Origin: Rutidosis leptorrhynchoides
Lineage: Eukaryota > Streptophyta > Magnoliopsida > Asterales > Asteraceae
DNA length: 64,000 nucleotides
Direction: 5' to 3'
Assembly: GCF_046630445.1 (NCBI RefSeq)
Contig: NC_092340.1
Coordinates: 21,511,001-21,575,000, forward strand
Shown here: positions 26,513-38,630 of the stretch, piece by piece
How positions within the stretch are numbered: the first letter of the stretch is position 1
How the letters are laid out: each line of letters starts with the position of its first letter
The notes under the pieces: model-generated
The model's database searches: none
What the model was told of the DNA's origin: nothing
What the model saw: only the letters and a program-made list of their open reading frames with translations
Made by a program: the position numbers and the translations under genes

Positions 26513-27145
26513 ATGGATAGACAACCCAATATTTTAAGAGACCTACCCGGAGACATGATTGATGAAATCTTGTCTAGAGTCGGTCAGAATTCTTCGGCAC
26601 AACTATTTAAGGCGAGATCAGTTTGTAAGACATTCGAAGAACGTTCCAAGAATGCCTTGGTTTATAAAAGGCTTTCGTTCGAAAGATGGGGGATATCACA
26701 TTGGGAAATCCATAAATTACGATGTGTTTACTTTGACGCATATATTACGGGGAACTCAAATGCTATTTTACGCAATGGGTTAAGAAATTATTTTGACTCA
26801 ATATATCCGAATATTGGACTTCGTGATATAGAAAAAGCGGCTAACATGCAACATAAAGAAGCATGTTATGCTTACGGATTAGTAATGTTCGCTTCTCACC
26901 AAAGTGAGAACAAGAACATCGGGCTACAACTATTAAACAAAACGTTCCCACAAGTGACGGAGTCGGTAATTGGGGTAAGAAATGAGGTTTTTAGATTGTT
27001 ACGGGACTGTTGGACATTACGTAACCCTCGTCCCTTTGACGACGTTACAACACGCTGTCTTATCAACGGCCATAACAGTTATGTTCCACAAGACCAAGGA
27101 TGGGAAGTAATCCTAGTAAAACCAGAATGCATGACTTGTTTCTAG
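26513..27145 (+). CDS. F-box protein of the At1g67623-like type, carried inside element D
   Basis: This 210-residue frame is open throughout. Residues about 8-52 are an F-box (LPGDMIDEILSRV, then FKARSVCKTFEERS), the SKP1-binding module of SCF ubiquitin ligases. Residues about 88-142 (GLRNYFDSIYPNIGLRDIEK, then AANMQHKEACYAYGLVMF) resemble the Sel1-like middle of Arabidopsis At1g67623-type F-box proteins, where a residue run IGL..LEKAA..GH.EA.YVYGLI is typical. The C-terminus has a Trp/Cys/His-containing tail (RDCWTLRNPRPFDD; GWEVILVKPECMTCF). The start at 26513 precedes the F-box by seven codons and is the only sensible ATG. It lies between the primer-binding site and gag, a position where plant gypsy elements normally have no gene, so it is probably a captured host gene. 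Whether it is expressed or merely recent enough to be open is unknown. An ancient degenerate gag is unlikely given the two-part match. Confidence 0.8.
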   Translation: MDRQPNILRDLPGDMIDEILSRVGQNSSAQLFKARSVCKTFEERSKNALVYKRLSFERWGISHWEIHKLRCVYFDAYITGNSNAILRNGLRNYFDSIYPNIGLRDIEKAANMQHKEACYAYGLVMFASHQSENKNIGLQLLNKTFPQVTESVIGVRNEVFRLLRDCWTLRNPRPFDDVTTRCLINGHNSYVPQDQGWEVILVKPECMTCF

Positions 27146-27385
27146 ACGTATGAATTACGTGTCTTTATTGCCTTTGCTGAACGACTTGTGTACTAGCTAG
27201 AATTATCTTCACAACCATCTTGTATCAAATTTATTGTGTGCTATATTTTATGCTATATGTAAAATAAGCGGTATTGTAAGTTTGTAAAATATTGTGTAAA
27301 AGTTTGAACGTGAAATATTATTATAATCAATTTTTCATATAGAATTGTAGTAGTTGAATTGTATATTAGCTACTAAGTATGAACT

Positions 27386-27406
27386 TAACGGGTAGGTACT
27401 ACCCGA
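27386..27406 (+). promoter_or_regulatory. Internal PPT-like motif with hairpin, element D
   Basis: ttaacgggtaggtactacccg repeats the sequence that precedes the 3' LTR (32140-32155: ttaacgggtaggtactg) and adds a ctacccg arm, so it can fold as cgggtag-gta-ctacccg. A homologous copy lies inside element A near 6575-6595. It separates the accessory frames from gag. Confidence 0.6.
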
Positions 27407-27537
27407 ATTTAAACTTATAAAACACTAATATGAAGAAAAAGCTTTTATAAATGAGTTCATATTATGCTACGAAATACTATTAACTACTCTTAATATTCTG
27501 TATGATTAACTTGTTCCATTTGACTATTTTGAAGGAA

Positions 27538-28371
27538 ATGGCACCGACTACTCGACATACCGTGAATATGAATGAAGAGGAATTCCGTACTTTTCTAGCT
27601 TCAAACATAGACGCAGTACAGGCTGCGCTACATACCAACAATAACCTTGGATCTAGCAGTACAGGAAATCGTGTAGGATGCACCTACAAAGAAATTACTG
27701 CCTGCGAACCTTTGGAATTTGATGGAACCGAAGGACCGATCGGATTGAAACGGTGGACCGAGAAGGTCGAATCGGTGTTTGCCATAAGTAAGTGTACTGA
27801 AGAGGACAAAGTGAAGTACGCTACGCATACCTTCACAGGTTCTGCGTTAACATGGTGGAATACCTATCTAGAGCAAGTGGGACAAGATGATGCTTACGCA
27901 CTACCGTGGTCAGCATTCAAGCACTTAATGAACGAGAAGTACCGTCCCAGAACTGAGGTCAATAAGCTCAAGACAGAACTTAGAGGGTTACGAACCCAAG
28001 GATTTGATATTACCACGTACAAAAGACGATTCACAGAATTATGCCTATTGTGTCCGGGAGCGTTCGAAGATGAGGAAGAGAAGATCGACGCGTTTGTGAA
28101 AGGATTACCGGAAAGAATCCAAGAAGATATAAGTTCACACGAGCCCGCCTCCATACAACAGGCATGTAGAATGGCTCACAAACTAGTGAACCAGATTGAA
28201 GAAAGAATTAAAGAACAGACTGCTGAAGAGGCCAATATGAAGCAAGTCAAAAGAAAGTGGGAGGAAAACAGTGATAAGAATCACTAATACAACAACAACA
28301 GCAATTACAACAATAATCGCAACAATTATCCCAACAATCGCAACATCAATCGCAACTACAACAAACGACCC

Positions 28372-28414
<43 letters not shown>

Positions 28415-31400
28415 GCAACTACAACAATCATCCCAACAACAATAATAACCGCAACAACAACAACAATCAGAAGCAGCTATGCCAAAGGTGTGAAAAGTAT
28501 CACTCGGGGTTCTGCACCAAATTTTGCAACAAGTGTAAAAGAAATGGTCATAGCGCGGTGAAGTGTGAGGTTTATGGACTAGGGGTTAATAGAACGAAAG
28601 GAACAAATGGTGTCGGAACGAGTAATGGCGGAGCAAGTAGTATCGGAGCAAGTTACGCCAATGTAGTTTGTTATAAATGTGGAAAACCGGGCCACATTAT
28701 TAGAAATTGCCCGAACCAGGAGAACACGAATGGACAAGGCCGCGGAAGAGTTTTCAATATTAATGCGGCAGAGGCACAGGAAGACCCGGAGCTTGTTACG
28801 GGTACGTTTCTTATTGACAATAAATCTGCTTACGTTTTATTTGATTCGGGTGCGGATAGAAGCTATATGAGTAGAGATTTTTGTGCTAAATTAAGTTGTC
28901 CATTGACGCCTTTGGATAGTAAATTTTTACTCGAATTAGCAAATGGTAAATTAATTTCAACAGATAATATATGTCGGAATCGAGAAATTAAACTGGTTAG
29001 CGAAACATTTAAGATTGATTTGATACCAGTAGAGTTAGGGAGTTTTGATGTGATAATCGGTATGGACCGGTTGAAAGAAGTGAAAGCAGAGATCGTTTGT
29101 TACAAAAATGCAATTCGCATTATACGAGAAAAAGGAAAACCCTTAATGGTGTACGGAGAAAAGGGCAACACGAAGCTACATCTTATTAGTAATTTGAAGG
29201 CACAAAAACTAATAAAACTAATAAGAAAAGGTTGCTATGCTGTTCTAGCACACGTCGAGAAAGTACAAACTGAAGAAAAGAGCATCAATGATGTTCCCGT
29301 CGCAAAAGAATTTCTCGATGTATTTCCGAAAGAATTACCGGGATTACCCCCACATCGATCCGTTGAATTTCAAATAGATCTTGTACCAGGAGCTGCACCA
29401 ATAGCTCGTGCTCCTTACAGACTCGCACCCAGCGAGATGAAAGAACTGCAAAGCCAATTACAAGAACTTTTAGAGCGTGGTTTCATTCGACCAAGCACAT
29501 CACCGTGGGGAGCTCCTGTTTTGTTTGTCAAGAAGAAAGATGGTACATTCAGGTTGTGTATCGACTACCGAGAGTTGAACAAACTTACCATAAAGAATCG
29601 CTACCCACTACCGAGAATCGACGACTTATTTGATCAACTACAAGGCTCGTCTGTTTATTCAAAGATTGACTTACGTTCCGGGTATCATCAAATGCGGGTG
29701 AAAGAAGATGATATTCCAAAGACTGCTTTCAGAACACGTTACGGTCATTACGAGTTTATGGTCATGCCGTTTGGTTTAACTAATGCACCAGCTGTGTTCA
29801 TGGATCTTATGAACCGAGTGTGTGGACCATACCTTGACAAGTTTGTCATTGTTTTCATTGATGACATACTTATTTACTCAAAGAATGACCAAGAACACGG
29901 TGAACATTTGAGGAAGGTGTTAGAAGTATTGAGGAAGGAAGAATTGTACGCTAAGTTTTCAAAGTGTGCATTTTGGTTGGAAGAAGTTCAATTCCTCGGT
30001 CACATAGTGAACAAAGAAGGTATTAAGGTGGATCCGGCAAAGATAGAAACTGTTGAAAAGTGGGAAACCCCGAAAACTCCGAAACACATACGCCAGTTTT
30101 TAGGACTAGCTGGTTACTACAGAAGGTTCATCCAAGACTTTTCCAGAATAGCAAAACCCTTGACTGCATTAACGCATAAAGGGAAGAAATTTGAATGGAA
30201 TGATGAACAAGAGAAAGCGTTTAAACTACGGCACCTATATTGTCATTGCCTGAAGGGAATGATGATTTTGTGATTTATTGTGATGCATCAAAGCAAGGTC
30301 TCGGTTGTGTATTAATGCAACGAACGAAGGTGATTGCTTATGCGTCTAGACAATTGAAGATTCACGAACAAAATTATACGACGCATGATTTGGAATTAGG
30401 CGCGGTTGTTTTTGCATTAAAGACTTGGAGGCACTACTTATATGGGGTCAAAAGTATTATATATACCGACCACAAAAGTCTTCAACACATATTTAATCAG
30501 AAACAACTGAATATGAGGCAACGTAGGTGGATTGAATTGTTGAATGATTACGACTTTGAGATTCGTTACCACCCGGGGAAGGCAAATGTGGTAGCCGATG
30601 CCTTGAGCAGGAAGGACAGAGAACCCATTCGAGTAAAATCTATGAATATAATGATTCATAATAACCTTACTACTCAAATAAAGGAGGCGCAACAAGGAGT
30701 TTTAAAAGAGGGAAATTTAAAGAATGAAATACCCAAAGGATCGGAGCAGCATCTTAATATTCGGAAAGACGGAACCCGGTATAGGGCTGAAAGGATTTGG
30801 GTACCAAAATTTGGAGATATGAGAGAAATGGTACTTAGAGAAGCTCATAAAACCAGATACTCAATACATCCTGGAACGGGGAAGATGTACAAGGATCTCA
30901 AGAAACATTTTTGGTGGCCGGGTATGAAAGCCGATGTTGCTAAATACGTAGGAGAATGTTTGACGTGTTCTAAGGTCAAAGCTGAGCATCAGAAACCATC
31001 AGGTCTACTTCAACAACCCGAAATTCCGGAATGGAAATGGGAAAACATTACCATGGATTTCATCACTAAATTGCCAAGGACTGCAGGTGATTTTGATACT
31101 ATTTGGGTAATAGTTGATCGTCTCACCAAATTAGCACACTTCCTGCCAATAAGAGAAGATGACAAGATGGAGAAGTTAGCACGACTGTATTTGAAGGAAG
31201 TCATCTCCAGACATGGAATACCAATCTCTATTATCTCTGATAGGGATGGCAGATTTATTTCAAGATTCTGGCAGACATTACAGCAAGCATTAGGAACTCG
31301 TCTAGACATGAGTACTGCCTATCATCCACAAACTGATGGGCAGAGCGAAAGGACGATACAAACGCTTGAAGACATGCTACGAGCATGTGTTATTGATTTC

Positions 31401-32120
31401 GGAAACAGTTGGGATCGACATCTACCGTTAGCAGAATTTTCCTACAACAACAGCTACCATTCAAGCATTGAGATGGCGCCGTTTGAAGCACTTTATGGTA
31501 GAAAGTACAGGTCTCTGATTTGTTGGGGTGAAGTGGGGGATAGACAGATTACGGGTCCGGAGATTATACAAGAAACTACCGAGAAGATCATCCAAATTCA
31601 ACAACGGTTGAAAACCGCCCAAAGTCGACAAAAGAGCTACGCTGACATTAAAAGAAAAGATATAGAATTTGAAATTGGAGAGATGGTCATGCTTAAAGTT
31701 GCACCTTGGAAAGGCGTTGTTCGATTTGGTAAACGAGGGAAATTAAATCCAAGGTATATTGGACCATTCAAGATTATTGATCGTGTCGGACCAGTAGCTT
31801 ACCGACTTGAGTTACCTCAACAACTCGCGGCTGTACATAACACTTTCCACGTCTCGAATTTGAAGAAATGTTTTGCTAAAGAAGATCTCACTATTCTGTT
31901 AGATGAAATCCAAATCAACGAAAAACTTCAATTCATCGAAGAACCCGTCGAAATAATGGATCGTGAGGTTAAAAGACTTAAGCAAAACAAGATACCAATT
32001 GTTAAGGTTCGATGGAATGCTCGTAGAGGACCCGAGTTCACCTGGGAGTGTGAAGATCGGATGAAGAAGAAATACCCGCATCTATTTCCAGAAGATTCAT
32101 CAACACCTTCAACAGCTTAA
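27538..32120 (+). pseudogene. Element D gag-pol region (Tekay-like chromovirus)
   Basis: Parts in order: gag capsid region about 27540-28280 (motif FTGSALTWWNTYLEQVG; start chosen at the ATG before APTTRHTV); a low-complexity CAA-rich stretch about 28280-28450; zinc knuckle about 28670-28715 ([14 protein letters not shown]); aspartic protease about 28800-29100 ([13 protein letters not shown]); reverse transcriptase about 29280-30130 ([28 protein letters not shown]); RNase H about 30250-30620 ([23 protein letters not shown]); integrase about 30790-31560 ([52 protein letters not shown]); chromodomain-like end about 31930-32100 ([20 protein letters not shown]). These motifs define a chromoviral gypsy element; the C-terminal pattern fits Tekay. 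Nearly whole, about three breaks. Confidence 0.93.
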
Positions 32121-32128
32121 AATTTCGG

Positions 32129-32155
32129 GACGAAATTTCTTTAACGGGTAGGTAC
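32129..32155 (+). promoter_or_regulatory. PPT region of element D
   Basis: gacgaaatttctttaacggg and gtaggtac end directly at the 3' LTR start, with the same layout as element A at 9053-9074. Confidence 0.7.
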
Positions 32156-35100
32156 TGTAGTGACCCGAACTTTTCCATGTTTATATATATTAATTGAGAT
32201 TGATATTTACATGATTAAATGTTTCCAACATGTTAAGCAATCAAACTTGTTAAGACTTGATTAATTGAAATAGGTTTCATATAGACAATTGACCACCCAA
32301 GTTGACCGGTGATTCACGAACGTTAAAACTTGTAAAAACTATATGATGACATATATATGGATATATATATATAGTTAACATGATACTATGATAAGTAAAC
32401 ATATTATTAAGTATATTAACAATGAACTACATATGTAAAAACAAGACTACTAACTTAATGATTTTTAAACGAGACATATATGTAACGATTATCGTTGTAA
32501 AGACATTTAATGTATATATATCATATTAAGAGATATTCATACATGATAATATCATGATAATATAATAATTTAAAATCTCATTTGATATTATAAACATTGG
32601 GTTAACAACATTTAACAAGATCGTTAACCTAAAGGTTTCAAAACAACACTTACATGTAACGACTAACGATGACTTAACGACTCAGTTAAAATGTATATAC
32701 ATGTAGTGTTTTAATATGTATTTATACACTTTTGAAAGAATTCAATACACTTATCAAAATACTTCTACTTAACAAAAGTGCTTACAATTACATCCTCGTT
32801 CAGTTTCATCAATAATTCTACTCGTATGCACCCGTATTCTTACTCGTACAATACACAGCTTTTAGATGTATGTACTATTGGTATATACACTCCAATGATC
32901 AGCTCTTAGCAGCCCATGTGAGTCACCTAACACATGTGGGAACCATCATTTGGCAACTAGCATGAAATATCTCATAAAATTACAAAAATATGAGTAATCA
33001 TTCATGACTTATTTACATGAAAACAAAATTACATATCCTTTATATCTAATCCATACACCAACGACCAAAAACACTTACAAACACTTTCATTCTTCAATTT
33101 TCTTCATCTAATTGATCTCTCTCAAGTTCTATCTTCAAGTTCTAAGTGTTCTTCATAAATTCCAAAAGTTCTAGTTTCATAAAATCAAGAATACTTTCAA
33201 GTTTGCTAGCTCACTTCCAATCTTGTAAGGTGATCATCCAACCTCAAGAAATCTTTATTTCTTACAGTAGGTTATCATTCTAATACAAGGTAATAATCAT
33301 ATTCAAACTTTGGTTCAATTTCTATAACTATAACAATCTTATTTCAAGTAATGATCTTACTTGAACTTGTTTTCGTGTCATGATTCTGCTTCAAGAACTT
33401 CGAGCCATCCAAGGATCCATTGAAGCTAGATCCATTTTTCTCCTTTCTAGTAGGTTTATTCAAGGAACTTAAGGTAGTAATGATGTTCATAACATCATTC
33501 GATTCATACATATAAAGCTATCTTATTCGAAGGTTTAAACTTGTAATCACTAGAACATAGTTTAGTTAATTCTAAACTTGTTCGCAAACAAAAGTTAATC
33601 CTTCTAACTTGACTTTTAAAATCAACTAAACACATGTTCTATATCTGTATGATATGCTAACTTAATGATTTAAAACCTGGAAACACGAAAAACACCGTAA
33701 AACCGGATTTACGCCGTCGTAGTAACACCGCGGGCTGTTTTGGGTTAGTTAATTAAAAACTATGATAAACTTTGATTTAAAAGTTGTTATTCTGAGAAAA
33801 TGATTTTTATTATGAACATGAAACTATATCCAAAAATTATGGTTAAACTCAAAGTGAAAGTATGTTTTCTAAAATGGTCATCTAGACGTCGTTCTTTCGA
33901 CTGAAATGACTACCTTTACAAAAACGACTTGTAACTTATTTTTCTGACTATAAACCTATACTTTTTCTGTTTAGATTCATAAAATAGAGTTCAATATGAA
34001 ACCATAGCAATTTGATTCACTCAAAACGGATTTAAAATGAAGAAGTTATGGGTAAAACAAGATTGGATAATTTTTCTCATTTTAGCTACGTGAAAATTGG
34101 TAACAAATCTATTCCAACCATAACTTAATCAACTTGTATTGTATATTATGTAATCTTGAGATACCATAGACACGTATACAATGTTTTGACCTATCATGTC
34201 GACACATCTATATATATTTCGGAACAACCATAGACACTCTATATGTGAATGTTGGAGTTAGCTATACAGGGTTGAGGTTGATTCCAAAATATATATAGTT
34301 TGAGTTGTGATCAATACTGAGATACGTATACACTGGGTTGTGTATTGATTCAAGATAATATTTATCGATTTATTTCTGTACATCTAACTGTGGACAACTA
34401 GCTGTAAGTTACTAACGAGGACAGCTGACTTAATAAACTTAAAACATCAAAATATATTAAAAGTGTTGTAAATATATTTTGAACATACTTTGATATATAT
34501 GTATATATTGTTATAGGTTCATGAATCAACCAGTGGCCAAGTCTTACTTCCCGACGAAGTAAAAATCTGTGAAAGTGAGTTATAGTCCCACTTTTAAAAT
34601 CTAATATTTTTGGGATGAGAATACATGCAGGTTTTATAAATGATTTACAAAATAGACACAAGTACGTGAAACTACATTCTATGGTTGAATTATCGAAATC
34701 GAATATGCCCCTTTTTATTAAGTCTGGTAATCTAAGAATTTGGGAACAGACACCCTAATTGACACGAATCCTAAAGATAGATCTATTGGGCCTAACAAAC
34801 CCCATCCAAAGTACCGGATGCTTTAGTACTTCGAAATTTATATCATATCCGAAGGGTGTCCCGGAATGATGGGGATATTCTTATATATGCATCTTGTTAA
34901 TGTCGGTTACCAGGTGTTCACCATATGAATGATTTTTATCTCTATGTATGGGATGTATGTTGAAATATGAAATCTTGTGGTCTATTGTTATGATTTGATA
35001 TATATAGGTTAAACCTATAACTCACCAACATTTTTGTTGACGTTTAAAGCATGTTTATTCTCAGGTGAATACTAAGAGCTTCCGCTGTTGCATACTAAAA

Positions 35101-35409
35101 TAAGGACAAGATTTGGAGTCGATGTTTGTATGATACTGTGTAACAACTGCATTCAAGAAACTGATTTCGATGTAACATATTTGTATTGTAAACCATTATG
35201 TAATGGTCGTGTGTAAACAGGATATTTTAGATTATCATTATTTGATAATCTATGTAAAGCTTTTTAAACCTTTATTTATGAAATAAAGGTTATGGTTTGT
35301 TTTAAAAATGAATGCAGTCTTTGAAAAACGTCTCATATAGAGGTCAAAACCTCGCAACGAAATCAATTAATATGGAACGTTTTTTAATCAATAAGAACGG
35401 GACATTTCA
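32156..35409 (+). repeat. 3' LTR of element D (3.25 kb)
   Basis: Starts TGTAGTGACCCG, ends ACATTTCA, followed by the right taaca duplication. It differs from the left LTR by scattered single changes and one extra block near 34330-34380. Confidence 0.93.
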
Positions 35410-37657
35410 TAACACAACAAGTCTATTACAGCGGAAGCGATTTCGTCTAAGTACCTGAGAAATAACATGCTTTAAAAGTCAACACGAATATTGGTGAGCT
35501 ATAGTTTTATTGTAAACAATAATGTAGACCACGAGATTTTTGTATTCAAATCAGTATGAAAAGTATATGCTTATCCGTGGGCACTCGGTAACAAACTTAA
35601 CAAAGTAATATAAATATCACCCCCTAAAAGTACACTTGGCGAGTGCGTTAAAATAGACGAAGTATTAAACACCCGTTAAATGCTAGCGCGACTAGCCCGA
35701 GTGGGGATGTCAAACCCTATGGATCCATATATAAGATTCGCGTCTACCGGTTCATAAACCGATAGTTAAACGTTACCGAGCTAAGGGGAAAATTTGTGCC
35801 GTTATGTCACCCATACATATATAAAGTTAAAGTACTCGTGTCTAGTATGTAAAACATAAAAAGCGCATGTATTCTCAGTCCCAAAAATAGTTAAAGTAAA
35901 AGGGGAGCTATAACTTACAGTGAATGCTCAGTATAGTAAACAGGGCGTAAACGTAAGCAAGTAAGGTGGTCGATCCAACGAGCCCTCGTCAAGTTGCTAA
36001 GTCAGTAATCGTGTCTAGATAAGTTTCGTATGAAGTTTAAAGTAAGTCGAGTGACATCATCATCATCATCAATCATCATCAATCATCAAAAGAAAAGTCG
36101 CTTAACAAAAGTAAAGACTGGCTTAGAGGGCTGACTTAGGACAACCGTTGTGCCCTCTATACAAATTCAATTGACGAGTGGTCAGTGGCCAAGGCTCCGT
36201 TTGTGAGTCCTTTAACCGCAGATCTGAACTCAAAGTTGTCAAGCCACGGCGATAGTCTGAGCGAGAACAGGTCAGAAATTTCAGCACGTCGTTACAAGGT
36301 AGTAGTAAGTTTCTTTTGACCATAACTCCTAAACCGTATATCGAATTTAGGCGAGTCCTAAACGAAAAGTTATCTACACAAACTAAACTTTTTGAAAAAC
36401 AATTTTCCAGAAATACCAGGTACTGGTTCAGATCCGTAATATATAGTAGTTTGTGCTCCGGTGGGTTTCTTAACTCATGGTGCTTATCATGGTTCTCATC
36501 CTTGATGCATATAAGCTTCAAGTGTACAACTCTAGATACTTTTGCATCATTTTGGTCAAGCTTTAACCATCAACACACTTATTAACATTAAATGAAAAGA
36601 AAAATCATCTCTTTAAGAGTTTCAGGCTACATGATGAACCAAAGTTACATCCTTAGCATTAAGCATTGTTTCTTATCATCTTTATATAAGTTTATGTGCC
36701 TTTATCATATGTAGATGATAAGGGCTTGATTTTTATCACCATAAAAATTATAAAAAGGTTACAAGTAAATGAGATCTACAACAAAACTTAGATCTCAAGT
36801 ATTATGAAACCCTAAGCTAGAAAGCGTGAATTCCTACAAGATTAATGAGACCATAAGCTAGAAAGCTTAGATCCAAACAAGATATATGAGACCATAAGCT
36901 AGAAAGCTTAGATCTAGTAAAAGTAATGAGATCAAAAGCTAAAAAGCTTAGATCTAAATAAAATGGTGAAACCCTAAGCTAGGAAGCTTGGATCTCTAAT
37001 GTTCTTGTAGATCCTTAAAGCATAAAGCTAGATCTACAAGTTTTATGAAGATCATAAACACAAGTTTTGATCTTTTAAAAAAAGTAAAGTAATTTAAACA
37101 AGTAAAGAAAGATTCAAAGCTAGAGAGCTTGAATCCTTCATGTTCTTGCATAATCTTCAAACAAGAGTTTGAAGCAACAAGATGTAAAGAAGATACAAGT
37201 TATAAAACTTGATCTTGAAACAATAATGATGATGATGAATTTCGTGGATGATGAAGAAGAAAGAAAGAAGAAAAGCTTGCAAAACTAGAGAGAAGTTAGA
37301 GTGAGAAACTAGAGAGAAGAGTGTATGTGCAAAATAAATTAGTGAATGGAGGGGTCTTGTATTTATAGGCAAGTAATCACAAAACAAGACAACAAAATGG
37401 TGGTGATGGTGGGGGACATAAAATGACGATTTGGAGGGTGGGGGAGGTGGTGGTCCATGGTGGTACAAAAGTGAGGTGGTGATGTTGGGTGGCATGGTGC
37501 ATGGTGCCAAAATGTGTAGGGTGGTACAAGCATGCATGCATACACTTTTATCTTATGTCTTAACGGATTATCTTAAGCTTAATGGGTTAATTAACTTATT
37601 AAGATGGCTTATTAATTAACCCATTAACTAGAGTAGGGTGGGCCCTGGTAATCCTAG
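35410..37657 (-). repeat. Element C 3' LTR, middle piece
   Basis: This is the largest surviving piece of the minus-strand LTR, between element D and the solo LTR. Read on the minus strand it has the usual LTR features near its 3' side (gcatgttatttctcaggtac, then tcgcttccgctgtaatag). The frame at 36123-36521 on the minus strand is within LTR sequence and has no recognisable domain. A CAT-repeat lies near 36057-36085. Confidence 0.75.
36790..37010. repeat. Tandem repeat, unit about 50 bp, in the element C LTR
   Basis: About five imperfect copies of gagaccataagctagaaagc followed by ttagatct and a variable spacer. Each unit contains the short palindrome-like word agctagaaagct. Related but more diverged units continue to about 37120. 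Confidence 0.75.
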
Positions 37658-38597
37658 TGTAACATCCTCAACTGGGCCTAGCTGTAAGATTACTAGTTTA
37701 CCCTTAAGTTTGTGTTGTGTTATTATATGCCTTTATTTTTATTTAATGCTTATTATTATTTGATGATGTGGTTAGGACCAGTTTGTGACAAGGGTCACAT
37801 GACAGGTTTGTTTATTTAATTTGGACTTCGTTTGGGTTACCAAATGACGTACGAAAGATATCAGATAACTGATAAATACCCGTGTGTTACACAGTATGGG
37901 AAATTAACTCACTTTAGATGACTAGTGTTATGTTTTATTTCATTTTCCCCATTCTTCCAGATTATCACCAAACACACTCGTTCTTCATCCCTTCTAACTA
38001 CCAAACCTTAAATTCTAATCTTTGATCTAGAGCTCGAATCCTTTACATTTTCTTGTTCATTGTGATTTGCTGAATCTTTTGAGGTAAGAATCACAAGCTT
38101 TCATGCTCTAATCTTTGAGAAAATTGAGTTTTTGTGTTGGGTTTTACAAAGTGTAATTTGGGTCAAAATGGTTAAATTTGATGTTGTTTTGATTTCAAAA
38201 TTGTGGGTTTATAGTCCAAACTATGTTGTTGTCGAGTTGTGGTTAATTTGGATGTCAAAAACGAGTTCTAGATCAAGAATTGGTGGATTGGGTGTGAAAC
38301 CCGTAACTTTGTTCTTCAGCACCTGCAGATAAACACAGTCAGCCGAGTGTCTCCAGACACTCGACCGACCGTCTCGACCATCAACCGAGAGTGTAAGACA
38401 CACGACCGAGTGTGTCTGCATGAGACCATCGACCGAATGACTCGACACTCGACCGAGTGAGTGTAGACAGTCGGCCGACTGTCTCTGACAGTCGACCGAG
38501 TGTCTTTGGCAGTGGAAAATTTTACTAAGTGTTGATTTATAGCCGTTATGCTGTCCGTTTGTATAATGATGAAGTATATGTATATGTATTAAGTATA

Positions 38598-38630
<33 letters not shown>

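Larger units (their letters stand above)
22346..35409 (+). mobile_element. Element D: young, nearly whole Tekay-like chromoviral gypsy element carrying an F-box gene
   Basis: The element is 13.06 kb. The LTRs at 22346-25551 and 32156-35409 start TGTAGTGACCCGAAC and end GGGACATTTCA, with the target duplication taaca at 22341-22345 and 35410-35414. It has a primer-binding site, an acidic frame, an F-box gene, gag, and pol with protease, reverse transcriptase, RNase H, integrase and chromodomain, then a PPT. Sampled LTR stretches are about 99 percent identical, apart from one block of about 50 bp (near 34330-34380) present only in the right LTR. That points to insertion within roughly the last one or two million years at usual plant rates. 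It looks nearly whole, with about three breaks in the gag-pol part. It landed inside the 3' LTR of element C. Confidence 0.93.

Noticed and set aside
28280-28450. Thr-rich or Asn-rich gene over CAA/ACA repeats
   Set aside because: Low-complexity linker inside the gag part of element D.
36123-36521. 132-residue minus-strand frame
   Set aside because: It lies wholly within the LTR of element C and shows no domain; a chance frame.
38337-38512. CRISPR-like array of repeats
   Set aside because: Units overlap, occur in both orientations, have no spacers of even length, and lie in a plant LTR.
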